A stretch of DNA of 64,000 nucleotides, from NCBI RefSeq assembly GCF_000153125.2, contig NZ_CM002299.1, positions 4,009,338 to 4,073,337 on the forward strand, given 5' to 3'. The translations under genes were made by a program, and so were the position numbers. This stretch comes from Congregibacter litoralis KT71. GTDB taxonomy: Bacteria; Pseudomonadota; Gammaproteobacteria; Pseudomonadales; Halieaceae. The notes under the pieces were generated by a model that made no database searches, had not been told where the DNA came from, and saw nothing but the letters and a program-made list of their open reading frames with translations. Below, in pieces: positions 9,184 through 17,194 of the stretch; positions within the stretch are counted from its first letter, which is position 1, and each line of letters opens with the position of its first letter.

Positions 9184-12100
9184 TCAGCTTCCGTCCTGAC
9201 CCACTATAGCCGGCGTGCCAGTTGTCTGGGCTTTTTTGCTGGTTTCAAACTCCTCTATCTCAGCATCCAACTGCCGACTTACCAGCTCCGGTGAGCCCGT
9301 GCCTCGCGCCAGGAGGCTGTAGGCCATGGGCACCAGAAACAGGGTCACCAGCGTAGCCAGGGCGACACCACCCATGACCACCACACCGATGACGCTGCGT
9401 ACTTCGTGGCCGGGACCCGAAGACAGCACCAGGGGCAAGGCTCCCATCACCGTGGTGAAGGCCGTCATTACGATGGGACGAAGACGCTTGCTGGCCCCCT
9501 CAATCACCGACTGATCGTAATCAAAGCCCGCATCGCGCATCTGGTTAATAAACTCCACGATGAGGATGCCGTTTTTCGCCGCCAGCCCCACGAGCATGAT
9601 CAACCCCACCTGGCTGTAGATGTTCAGCGTCGCACCCACGAGCTGCAGCCCCCAGAGACCACCCAGCAGCGCCACGGGGACGGTAAACAGGATGATTGCC
9701 GGGTGCACAAAGGACTCAAACTGAGCCGCCATCACCAGGTAAACGATGAGCAGGGCAAGGAGGAAGGTGATGTAGACGCTGCCGCTTGCGCGGTAGTACT
9801 CCAGGGATTCGCCCTTAAAGTCAAAGCTCGCCGTTTCGGGAAGTTCCGTTCGAACCACTTCCTGCAGATAATCCAGGGCCTCGCCGAGTTTGTAGTCATC
9901 GGCAAGAGACGCCGTCAGGGTAAAGGAACGCACGCGGTTGTAGCGATTGAGACTGCCTGCGCCGGCTTCCTCGCGAAGGGTCACGATGTTGGACAGGGGT
10001 ATCAGTCTATCCGTGGTATTGGAGCGCACATAAATATTGTCCAGATCTGACAGGGTGCGGGACTCTTCCCGATCGCCCTCAATGATCACGTCATACTCGC
10101 GACCGCCCATGATAAAGGTGGTGACGCGGCGGGAGCCCAGGAGGGTCTCCAGGGTGCGTCCGATGTCCGCGAGGCTGATGCCCAGGTCGCCGGCGCGGTT
10201 GCGATCCACGGAAACCCGCAGCTGCGGCTTGGTGGGTTTGAGATCCGTATCTACCCGCAGGAGACCCGGATTCTCGGCGACCTTCGCCAGCATGATGTCC
10301 TGCCATTCGGCGAGGTTCTCGTAGCTGTCACCGCCCACGACAAACTGCACGGGGTCCGCATTACCCCCGCCGAAGGAGCGCGGCGCGCGCACGAAGACTC
10401 TGGCGCCGGCAATGTCCTTCACCCGGTTCTGGGCGTCCGCAGCGATCTCCTGGGAGGTGCGGTCACGCTCTTCCCAGGGCGCCAGGGCCATGATGGTAAA
10501 TGCCTGGTTGAAGGCTTCACCGCCACCCCAGCCGGGGGCGCGAATCAGCAGGCGTCGCACCTCCCCGCTCTCTACGAGGGGCATGAGCAGCTCTTCCACC
10601 TGAAGCACCTGATCCACCGTGTACTCGAAGGAGGAGCCCTCGGGCGTGGCGGCGATCATGTACAGCACCCCGCGGTCTTCCGTGGGAGAAAACTCCTGGG
10701 GCACGCTTTTGCTGAGCTGCCAGGCAGAAAACACGCAAAGCAGCAGAACGGGAATAAACAGCCAGGACCGCTCCACAAAAGGTCGCAGCACCTTCCGGTA
10801 ACGAAGCTCCATGGCCTCGCTCAGCTCCTCGACCTTGTTTGCGAGACGGTTGGACACCTTGTCCTTGTTGAGGAGCTTGGAGCAAATCACCGGCCCCAGG
10901 GTTAAGGCCACAAAGCTGGAGAAAATCACGGCAATGGCCATGGCCACCGCAAATTCCGCGAAGAGCCGGCCGACGTTGCCCTCCAAAAAAGTAATGGGAA
11001 TGAATACCGCCACCAACACCAGGGTCGTGGCAATGACCGCGAACGCCACCTGCCGGGCACCGCGATAGGAGGCCACCAGGGCGGACTCACCGCGCACGAG
11101 GCGGCGGTGAATGTTTTCAAGCACCACGATGCTGTCATCGACCACCAGACCGATGGCCAGCACCAGGGCGAGGAGGGTCAGGAGGTTGATGCTGTACCCC
11201 AGCACCCAGAGCATGCTGAAGCTGCCGATCAGTGAGATGGGTACCGTGAGGGCCGGCACCAGCACGCTCCGGGGATCACCCAGAAACAGAAAAATCACGA
11301 TCACCACCAGCACGCCGGCGATAAATAGCGTGGAGAACACTTCATTGATGGCCGCATCCACGAAGACGGAGCGGTCAAAACCCACCACGAGTTCCATGCC
11401 ATCGGGCAGCTGTTGATTAACACGCTTGATCTCTTCCTGCACCGCGCGACCCACACTCAGTGCGTTGGCCTTGCTCTGCTTGACGATACCCACGCCCACC
11501 ATGGACTCGGTATTGCCCCGGAACATGCTCCGGGACTCGGCACTGGAAAGCTCTACCCGGGCAACATCGGCAAGGCGCACCAGATAGCCGTCTTCGCCCC
11601 TCGCCAGCACCAGCTCCCGAAAATCCTCCGCGACCTGATAGCTACGATCGATACGCACCACAAAATCCCGCTCTGAGGACTTGATGGTGCCCGCGGGGAG
11701 CTCGACGTTCTGACTCCGCAGTGCCAGCTCCACATCGGCCACCGTGAGACCCCGAGCCACCAGCGCGTTGCGATCCAGCCAGATCCGCATGGAGTAGATC
11801 TGACCGCCGCCGATCCGCACGCGCGCCACACCATCAAGCACCGCAAAGCGGTCCTCAAGGTAACGGCGGGCGTAATCCGTGAGCTCCAGGGCCGACATGT
11901 TCTCGCCCACCAGGTGAGACCAGAAAATCACCTGTTCATCGCTGTTGCTCTTGCGGGTCTCCGGGGGAAGGGCCTCCTCAGGAAGATTATCCAGAACGCC
12001 GGACACGCGATCGCGGACATCATTGGCCGCCGAGTCAATATCCCGATCCAGATTGAATTCGATGGTCACCGTAGACTCACCGTCGTAGCTTGCGGAGCTC

Positions 12101-12339
12101 AGGGTTTTGATACCCTCAATGCCCGACAGACGGTTCTCGATAAGCTCGGTAATCTTGTTCTCAACCACGGCGGCAGACGCACCGGGGTAGGAGGTCTGCA
12201 CCGTGACGATGGGCGAGTCGATATCCGGATATTCCCGCAGGGGGAGGCGATCAAAGGCCAGTAATCCAAAGGCAACGATCAGCGCGCTGCCTACCAGGGC
12301 CATGACAGGCCGTCGAACGGCGACATCAGAAAGTAACAT
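9184..12339 (-). CDS. RND family efflux pump, inner-membrane permease
   Basis: A 1051-residue transporter of the hydrophobe/amphiphile efflux (HAE-1, AcrB/MexF-like) family. It has the expected layout of one N-terminal helix, a large periplasmic loop, a helix bundle, a second loop and a second bundle. The proton-relay aspartates occur in LVVDDSIVVLENIHR in TM4 and the relay lysine in GLAAKNGILIVEF in TM10. It exports drugs or other amphiphiles using proton flow. Its ATG overlaps the stop of the adaptor gene (TGATG). No outer-membrane factor gene is adjacent, so the pump probably uses one encoded elsewhere, as many such pairs do. Confidence 0.95.
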   Translation of the reverse strand: MLLSDVAVRRPVMALVGSALIVAFGLLAFDRLPLREYPDIDSPIVTVQTSYPGASAAVVENKITELIENRLSGIEGIKTLSSASYDGESTVTIEFNLDRDIDSAANDVRDRVSGVLDNLPEEALPPETRKSNSDEQVIFWSHLVGENMSALELTDYARRYLEDRFAVLDGVARVRIGGGQIYSMRIWLDRNALVARGLTVADVELALRSQNVELPAGTIKSSERDFVVRIDRSYQVAEDFRELVLARGEDGYLVRLADVARVELSSAESRSMFRGNTESMVGVGIVKQSKANALSVGRAVQEEIKRVNQQLPDGMELVVGFDRSVFVDAAINEVFSTLFIAGVLVVIVIFLFLGDPRSVLVPALTVPISLIGSFSMLWVLGYSINLLTLLALVLAIGLVVDDSIVVLENIHRRLVRGESALVASYRGARQVAFAVIATTLVLVAVFIPITFLEGNVGRLFAEFAVAMAIAVIFSSFVALTLGPVICSKLLNKDKVSNRLANKVEELSEAMELRYRKVLRPFVERSWLFIPVLLLCVFSAWQLSKSVPQEFSPTEDRGVLYMIAATPEGSSFEYTVDQVLQVEELLMPLVESGEVRRLLIRAPGWGGGEAFNQAFTIMALAPWEERDRTSQEIAADAQNRVKDIAGARVFVRAPRSFGGGNADPVQFVVGGDSYENLAEWQDIMLAKVAENPGLLRVDTDLKPTKPQLRVSVDRNRAGDLGISLADIGRTLETLLGSRRVTTFIMGGREYDVIIEGDREESRTLSDLDNIYVRSNTTDRLIPLSNIVTLREEAGAGSLNRYNRVRSFTLTASLADDYKLGEALDYLQEVVRTELPETASFDFKGESLEYYRASGSVYITFLLALLIVYLVMAAQFESFVHPAIILFTVPVALLGGLWGLQLVGATLNIYSQVGLIMLVGLAAKNGILIVEFINQMRDAGFDYDQSVIEGASKRLRPIVMTAFTTVMGALPLVLSSGPGHEVRSVIGVVVMGGVALATLVTLFLVPMAYSLLARGTGSPELVSRQLDAEIEEFETSKKAQTTGTPAIVGQDGS

Positions 12340-13376
12340 CAGCTTTGCACCACGCGTACGGGCATCGCGTTGCCCGAGAGGCGAATAATGCCATCCTGAA
12401 CAATGCGCTCGCCTTCGCTCACTCCGTTTAAGATAACTACCCAGCCGGGGATACGGGCCCCGATTTCTACCTCACTGCGCAGCGCCTGCTCACCGTCGAC
12501 TTTCCAGACAAAGTGTCGGGCCGCGCGGCTCTGTATGCTTTCTTCGGGAACCATCAGTACCGTGTTTGATTCTCCCGTAACCTCAATCTCCATAAGCAGC
12601 CCTGCCCGAAGGAGCCCGTCTTCGTTGGGGACAACGGCCCGGGCAGTGATGGCCCGCGCCACGGGGTCCACCCGGCTGCCTACGGCAGACAGGGTGCCCT
12701 GAAAGTCTTCCTTGAAAGCCGCGCTCTTGGCGATGATGGGCATGCCGGGCTGAAGCACACCGAGGTAACGTGCCGGCACGGTGAACTGCAGTCGCATACG
12801 GCTCACATCATCCAGCGTGGTCAGGCGCTGACCAAAAGACACCAGAGCGCCCTCGCTCACCTCCCGAAGACCGAGCACACCGGAGAATGGCGCAACAATG
12901 GTGAGATCTGCGATGCGTGCTTCCAGCTCACTGATCTGATGCTGTAAGACCTCGACCTCAGTGCTCGCTGAATCCAGCTCTGTTTGCGCCACCTGGTTTT
13001 TTCGGGCGAGGTCCGTGAGGCGCTTTACCTCGCGTCGGGCATCGGCAAGGCGCGCACTGAGCTCGCGCATGGAGGCCCGCTCCGACTCCTGACGGAGAGT
13101 TGCCAGTACCTGTCCCTTCTCCACGACGTCGCCGTCTTCAAAGTTAAGACTGGTGATGCGCTGGGCCACGGGTGCCGTGATATCGACGGACTCCCAGGCC
13201 TGAAGGGTGCCCAGGGCGGGGATGCGATCCCGGAAGCTCCGGGATTCAACCTCGATCACGGTAACCGGCGCCGCGGGACGCTGCCGCGCCATGACATCGT
13301 CAGATGACCCGCCAAATTGCTGCCAGGCAAAGAAGCCGGCAACTGCCAGACCAATAACAATGACCAAGGGTTTCAT
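12339..13376 (-). CDS. RND efflux pump periplasmic adaptor (membrane fusion protein)
   Basis: A 345-residue HlyD/MexE-like adaptor. An N-terminal hydrophobic anchor (residues about 3-18) is followed by a split biotinyl-lipoyl-like domain (VAQRITSLNFEDGDVVEKGQ and the later IVAPFSGVLGLREV), a helical hairpin between them, then a beta-barrel and a membrane-proximal domain. It links the RND pump to an outer-membrane channel. A GAGG Shine-Dalgarno lies just upstream of the ATG. It is the first gene of a two-gene operon with the permease, and is divergent from gshA across 255 bp. Confidence 0.93.
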   Translation of the reverse strand: MKPLVIVIGLAVAGFFAWQQFGGSSDDVMARQRPAAPVTVIEVESRSFRDRIPALGTLQAWESVDITAPVAQRITSLNFEDGDVVEKGQVLATLRQESERASMRELSARLADARREVKRLTDLARKNQVAQTELDSASTEVEVLQHQISELEARIADLTIVAPFSGVLGLREVSEGALVSFGQRLTTLDDVSRMRLQFTVPARYLGVLQPGMPIIAKSAAFKEDFQGTLSAVGSRVDPVARAITARAVVPNEDGLLRAGLLMEIEVTGESNTVLMVPEESIQSRAARHFVWKVDGEQALRSEVEIGARIPGWVVILNGVSEGERIVQDGIIRLSGNAMPVRVVQS

Positions 13377-13631
13377 AGTTACCTCGTAACTCCTGCAGAA
13401 GAAGGGAAAGTAGAAAGACCGCTATGATAACACCGAGCGCCTCCTAAGCTGTGGTTTTGCCCTGAACCCTACGTGGTCCGCAGGGACTCGGATTGCTGAT
13501 TCCGGCGCTATCGAATGCTCCCAAGGACGGTGTATCATCGCGCCCCACGCGGCGTCACTTTGCTGCTTCACAAACATTAAAAGGGCTGAGCCCCAGGCGT
13601 CGTCGCAACAAACCGCGACGAGGAGACAATT

Positions 13632-15227
13632 TTGAATTCCCATTGGCAGCAACAACTGGTGGAACTGTCCAGATTCCAGCCAGAGATGCTTCGCGGTATC
13701 TGTCGTGGCATCGAGAAAGAGAGCCTGCGGGTTGCGGGAGACGGCGTTTTAGCCCAAACACCCCATCCGGAAGCGCTTGGATCCGCTCTCACCCACGGCA
13801 GCATCACCACGGATTACTCCGAGTCACTCATGGAGTTCATCACACCGGTATCCACGGGTATCGAAGATACGCTCCAGACCCTGGAAGATGTGCACAGTTT
13901 TGTTTACCAGCACATTGGCAGTGAGCGTCTCTGGAGCGCCAGTATGCCGTGCATTGTTGCCGGCGATGCGGGCATCCCCGTGGCGCGCTACGGCAGCTCC
14001 AACGTGGGTCGGATGAAGACGGTATACCGCTACGGCCTGGGCAACCGCTACGGTCGACTGATGCAGGCCATTGCCGGCGTGCACTACAATTTTTCGATGC
14101 CCGAGTCGTATTGGCCCGAGGCTCAGAAGGCCGACGGCGATGAGGGGCCCCTCAAGGACTACATTACTTCACGATACCTGGGACTGATCCGCAATTTCCA
14201 TCGCTGGTCATGGCTGCTGATCTATCTCTTTGGCGCCTCTCCCGCGGTCTGTGCGAGCTTCATGCGCGGCCGGGGTGAGCATCATCTCGAAGCTTTTGAT
14301 GCTGAGGGCAACTCCCTGCATCTTCCCCACGCGACGGCCCTGCGTATGGGCGATCTGGGCTACAACAGCTCGGCGCAAAAGTCCCTGCGCGCCTGCTACA
14401 ACTCCCTGGACAACTATATCGCCACCCTGACTCAGGCGATTCTCAGCCCCCATCCCGATTACGCGGCATACAAGGGCAAAGAGAACGGTGAGTACATGCA
14501 GCTCAATGACAGCCTTCTGCAGATCGAAAACGAGTTTTACAGCACCATCAGGCCCAAGCGTCCGGGCAGCAGCGGCGAAACCCCGTTAACCGCACTCCAC
14601 GCCCGGGGCATTGAGTATGTGGAAATCCGCTGTATCGACGTCAGCCCCTTCCACCCCCTGGGTATCGACAGTGCGCAGATTCGCCTCCTGGACAGCTTTC
14701 TGTTGCATTGCCTGACGCAACCCAGCCCGCCCTGTGACGAAGTACAGCAGGACCAGCAGGCTGCAAATCTCAGTGCAGTGGTCAATCGCGGTCGGGAACC
14801 CGGACTGCAACTGGAAACACCCTCGGGCTCCCGATTACTCACAGACTGGGCCGAGGAGCTTCTTGGTGATATCACGGAGAGCGCGGAGCTTCTCGACGGC
14901 GTTCACAAAACGACGGAGTACAGTGCAGCGCTGGCAGAGCAGCAGGCGAAGGTACGCGGCGACGTGGAATTACCCTCGGCACGGGTTCTTCGGGAAATGC
15001 GTGAAAAAGGTATGCCCTATTATCGTTTTGCCATGGGCTACAGCAACCGCTGGGCGGAACACTTTAAGGAGCGGAAACTCCACCCCGATGCGGAGCAGGC
15101 GCTTGTCGATGAAAGCATCGCATCGCTTAAGCGCCAGGCAGACATCGAGGCCGCAGATAGCGTCAGTTTCGAGGATTACCTCGCCGCTTACTTTGACCAG
15201 TACAAAGCACTGAACCACGGAGAATAA
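13632..15227 (+). CDS. gshA: Glutamate--cysteine ligase GshA
   Basis: A 531-residue enzyme of the proteobacterial GCL class that joins glutamate and cysteine in the first step of glutathione synthesis. The N-terminus aligns with E. coli GshA (GIxRGIEKESLRV, then HPEALGSALTHGSITTDYSE). The SGVHYNFS-equivalent AGVHYNFSMP and RYLGLIRNFHR segments are also conserved. The start is TTG at 13632, chosen because GAGGAG lies about 7 nt upstream and the residues after it match the family start; the next ATG is inside conserved sequence. It is followed without a gap by dsbB. Confidence 0.95.
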   Translation: MNSHWQQQLVELSRFQPEMLRGICRGIEKESLRVAGDGVLAQTPHPEALGSALTHGSITTDYSESLMEFITPVSTGIEDTLQTLEDVHSFVYQHIGSERLWSASMPCIVAGDAGIPVARYGSSNVGRMKTVYRYGLGNRYGRLMQAIAGVHYNFSMPESYWPEAQKADGDEGPLKDYITSRYLGLIRNFHRWSWLLIYLFGASPAVCASFMRGRGEHHLEAFDAEGNSLHLPHATALRMGDLGYNSSAQKSLRACYNSLDNYIATLTQAILSPHPDYAAYKGKENGEYMQLNDSLLQIENEFYSTIRPKRPGSSGETPLTALHARGIEYVEIRCIDVSPFHPLGIDSAQIRLLDSFLLHCLTQPSPPCDEVQQDQQAANLSAVVNRGREPGLQLETPSGSRLLTDWAEELLGDITESAELLDGVHKTTEYSAALAEQQAKVRGDVELPSARVLREMREKGMPYYRFAMGYSNRWAEHFKERKLHPDAEQALVDESIASLKRQADIEAADSVSFEDYLAAYFDQYKALNHGE

Positions 15228-15725
15228 ATGAACGCTCTGCTGAACATCCGGCCCCTTTTCTTCGGCTTGTTTTTACTGACCATTATTTCCATGGCTTTTG
15301 CGCTTTTTTATCTGGAGCGAACTCTGGGCCTGCCACCCTGCCCCCTGTGCATTACCCAGCGTCTGTTTGTGGTGCTCGTCGGTGTCTTTGCGCTCCTGGC
15401 AGCCCTGCACAATCCCCGGGGATGGGGTCGCCGCGTTTACGCCACCCTGTGCCTTGTCAGCGCAGCCCTGGGTGGTGCCGTTGCTATGCGCCACATCTGG
15501 CTTCAGAATCTCCCCGAAGAGCTCGCCCCCGCCTGCGGACCCAGCCTCGAGTACATGCTCGAAACACTACCCTTCTCGGAAACCTTTTCCGTAGTCATGA
15601 TGGGCGACGGCAATTGCGCCGAGACCGTCTGGACATTCGCGGGGCTCAGCATTCCCGAGCAAACGCTGGCGCTGTTTGTCGTACTCGCAGGCGTGTCGGT
15701 GTTTCAGCTCATTCGGAAGGCCTAG
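15228..15725 (+). CDS. dsbB: Disulfide bond formation protein DsbB
   Basis: A 165-residue inner-membrane protein with four predicted helices. It reoxidises DsbA and passes electrons to quinone. The first periplasmic loop carries the redox pair in PPCPLC and the second loop carries its partners in PACGPS...GNCAE. The ATG directly follows the gshA stop, so the genes are probably co-transcribed and both concern thiol chemistry. No terminator is visible after it; the next 490 bp is the first structured-repeat cluster. Confidence 0.95.
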   Translation: MNALLNIRPLFFGLFLLTIISMAFALFYLERTLGLPPCPLCITQRLFVVLVGVFALLAALHNPRGWGRRVYATLCLVSAALGGAVAMRHIWLQNLPEELAPACGPSLEYMLETLPFSETFSVVMMGDGNCAETVWTFAGLSIPEQTLALFVVLAGVSVFQLIRKA

Positions 15726-15787
15726 CAGTCATAGTTCGCTACACACCCTAATCAGGCAAGTGGCCGGGATTAAACAGACACGTTAAT

Positions 15788-15862
15788 CCGGCAAGCGGGC
15801 CCGATCCGCTCAGTGCGCTGGATCGGTGGACGCTTACTTCGCGAATCGCACCCACTTGCCTG
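15788..15862 (-). repeat. Constant-loop hairpin repeat, copy A (divergent)
   Basis: On the minus strand this is a 22-nt arm (15862-15841), a 31-nt loop (15840-15810) and a 22-nt arm (15809-15788). The loop GAAGTAAGCGTCCACC... matches the family loop GAAGCGAGCGTCCCCC with several changes. In loop sense the arms give 17 Watson-Crick pairs, 3 U:G pairs and 2 mismatches. A partial duplicate of one arm lies at 15752-15773 and creates an alternative 12-bp outer stem, 15752-15763 with 15852-15863. This copy is the most divergent, but its loop length matches exactly. Confidence 0.7.
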
Positions 15863-15937
15863 AGCGGCGTGCAACATCGATGCATCGATATGCTCGAGCG
15901 AAGCTGATTAATGTGCGAGTGCCATTCGCTGGCTACA

Positions 15938-16010
15938 AGGACTGCGTGCGTTGATTACGGAGCGAGCGTCCCCCAACTTAGCGAGGGGAGTGATCAATGC
16001 GCGCAGTCCT
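15938..16010 (+). repeat. Constant-loop hairpin repeat, copy 1
   Basis: A 21-nt arm at 15938-15958 pairs with 15990-16010 around a 31-nt loop (15959-15989) that starts GGAGCGAGCGTCCCCCAACT and continues TAGCGAGGGGA. The stem has 18 Watson-Crick pairs and 3 positions that are G:U on the plus strand, with no true mismatch. The arm sequence (AGGACTGCG...) is unrelated to those of the cluster 2 copies, although the loop is nearly identical. Confidence 0.85.
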
Positions 16011-16034
16011 GTCTCAACATTGCGCAAGCCCTGT

Positions 16035-16099
16035 CTATCCGCGTTTGTCACGAAGCGAGCGCGCCCCTACCCGGCGAGTGTAGTGATCAACGCGGATAG
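16035..16099 (+). repeat. Constant-loop hairpin repeat, copy 2
   Basis: A 17-nt arm at 16035-16051 (CTATCCGCG...) pairs with 16083-16099 around a 31-nt loop (16052-16082) starting GAAGCGAGCGCGCCCCTACC. The stem has 15 Watson-Crick pairs, one G:U and one mismatch. The arms are unlike those of copy 1, only 25 bp away, apart from a shared GTGATCAA next to the loop. Confidence 0.82.
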
Positions 16100-16128
16100 C
16101 CCTCTCTCGACCAATCGATCTAAGGCAC

Positions 16129-16161
16129 AAAAAAAAAGGGCCTCAATTCACATTGAGACCC
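16129..16161 (-). terminator. Rho-independent terminator of the FKBP gene
   Basis: Read on the minus strand, GGGTCTCAAT and ATTGAGGCCC form a 10-bp stem with one mismatch around a 4-nt loop, followed by nine T residues (16137-16129). It lies about 55 bp past the FKBP stop codon. Confidence 0.88.
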
Positions 16162-16214
16162 TCTCTTCACATCACGACGAACCCGACTAATCGGCCTCGG
16201 CTGATGTCAGATGC

Positions 16215-16958
16215 TTAGCCTTCTGCTTCTGCGTCACTCTGCGTCGGAATATCCAGCAGCTCGACTTCGAAGATCAGGGCGGCGTTCGGACCGATACGCT
16301 CACCGGCACCACCGGCGCCATAGGCAAGCTCCGAGGGAATGAAGAGCTTGTATTTGGACCCAACCTGCATGAGCTGCAGTGCTTCGGTCCAACCGCTGAT
16401 GACCTGGCCCACACCAAAGGTTACGGGCTCCCCACGTGCGTAGGAGGAGTCAAACTCGGTGCCGTCGATAAGCGTGCCGCGATAATGTACCTGCACGCTG
16501 TCTTCCGCGGTGGGGGTCGCGCCGTCGCCCGCTTCGATCACTTCGTACTGCAAACCTGATTCCGTGGTCACAACACCTTCGCGAGTGCTGTTCTCAAGTA
16601 GGAAAGCCGTGGCCGCTGCCGCATTGGCTTCTGCCATTGCAGAGGTCATGGACTCCCGCTCGGCATTGATGCGCTCCTGAAAGGCAATCATCTCAGCTTG
16701 GATTTCTTCATCGCTCAGGCGCTGGGGGGCGTTGGTCATCGCATCACGCAGGCCAGCAGCGAAGGAGTCGACATCAACGGTCATGCCGTCGTTCGCCATG
16801 TTGCGGCCAAGGCCCAGGGCGACGCCATAGCTCAATCGCTGGTTGGGGGTTTCAAGCTGTAGTTCAGCCACGGCAGTCTCTCCTGAGTCTTGTTGCTGAC
16901 ATGCACTCAGCACAATCACGGCGCATAACGCTACCGCGGGCTTCAAAAATATGTTCAT
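16215..16958 (-). CDS. FKBP-type peptidyl-prolyl isomerase, lipoprotein (FkpA/Mip-like)
   Basis: A 247-residue protein with a lipoprotein signal peptide ending in the lipobox LSAC (C20 or so). An N-terminal helical FKBP_N dimerisation region follows (about 35-125), then a C-terminal FKBP domain (about 140-240) with the familiar VHYRGTLIDGTEFDSSYARG and IPSELAYGAGGAGERIGPNA segments. It probably helps fold periplasmic or outer-membrane proteins while anchored to the membrane. The gene stands alone and ends at its own terminator. Confidence 0.92.
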   Translation of the reverse strand: MNIFLKPAVALCAVIVLSACQQQDSGETAVAELQLETPNQRLSYGVALGLGRNMANDGMTVDVDSFAAGLRDAMTNAPQRLSDEEIQAEMIAFQERINAERESMTSAMAEANAAAATAFLLENSTREGVVTTESGLQYEVIEAGDGATPTAEDSVQVHYRGTLIDGTEFDSSYARGEPVTFGVGQVISGWTEALQLMQVGSKYKLFIPSELAYGAGGAGERIGPNAALIFEVELLDIPTQSDAEAEG

Positions 16959-17194
16959 GGATACTTCCTGTGAATTGATAGAGTTCGACGGAAACTGAAC
17001 CTTGAGGCAGTGGTCTCACCAAGATGAGTCACCTCGCAAACAGAGGTCCACGCTTTTCGAGGGCGCAAGTGTAAACGCTGTATGCCCCGTCTGCCACCCT
17101 TGAGCTGTGCCGCGACGGGGGACACGCTACACTGAGAGCCCTCGTGAGAGGCACCCGCAAACCGCCATTTTTTCCACGACGGCAGAATCACAGC

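Larger units (their letters stand above)
15726..16214. other. Non-coding region with structured repeats, cluster 1
   Basis: This 489-bp gap lies between the convergent dsbB and FKBP genes. It holds three complete copies of the constant-loop hairpin repeat (15788-15862, 16035-16099 and 15938-16010), a partial duplicate of an arm near 15752-15773, a 14-bp palindrome at 15876-15889, and the FKBP gene's terminator. Short open frames across it are poorly coding and follow the repeats, so no gene is called. Confidence 0.8.

Noticed and set aside
15788..16099. Integron attC sites or ordinary REP elements
   Set aside because: attC sites conserve the outer core sites, and REP elements conserve the stem arms; here the inner loop is conserved and the arms differ. 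No integrase or RAYT gene is in the window.
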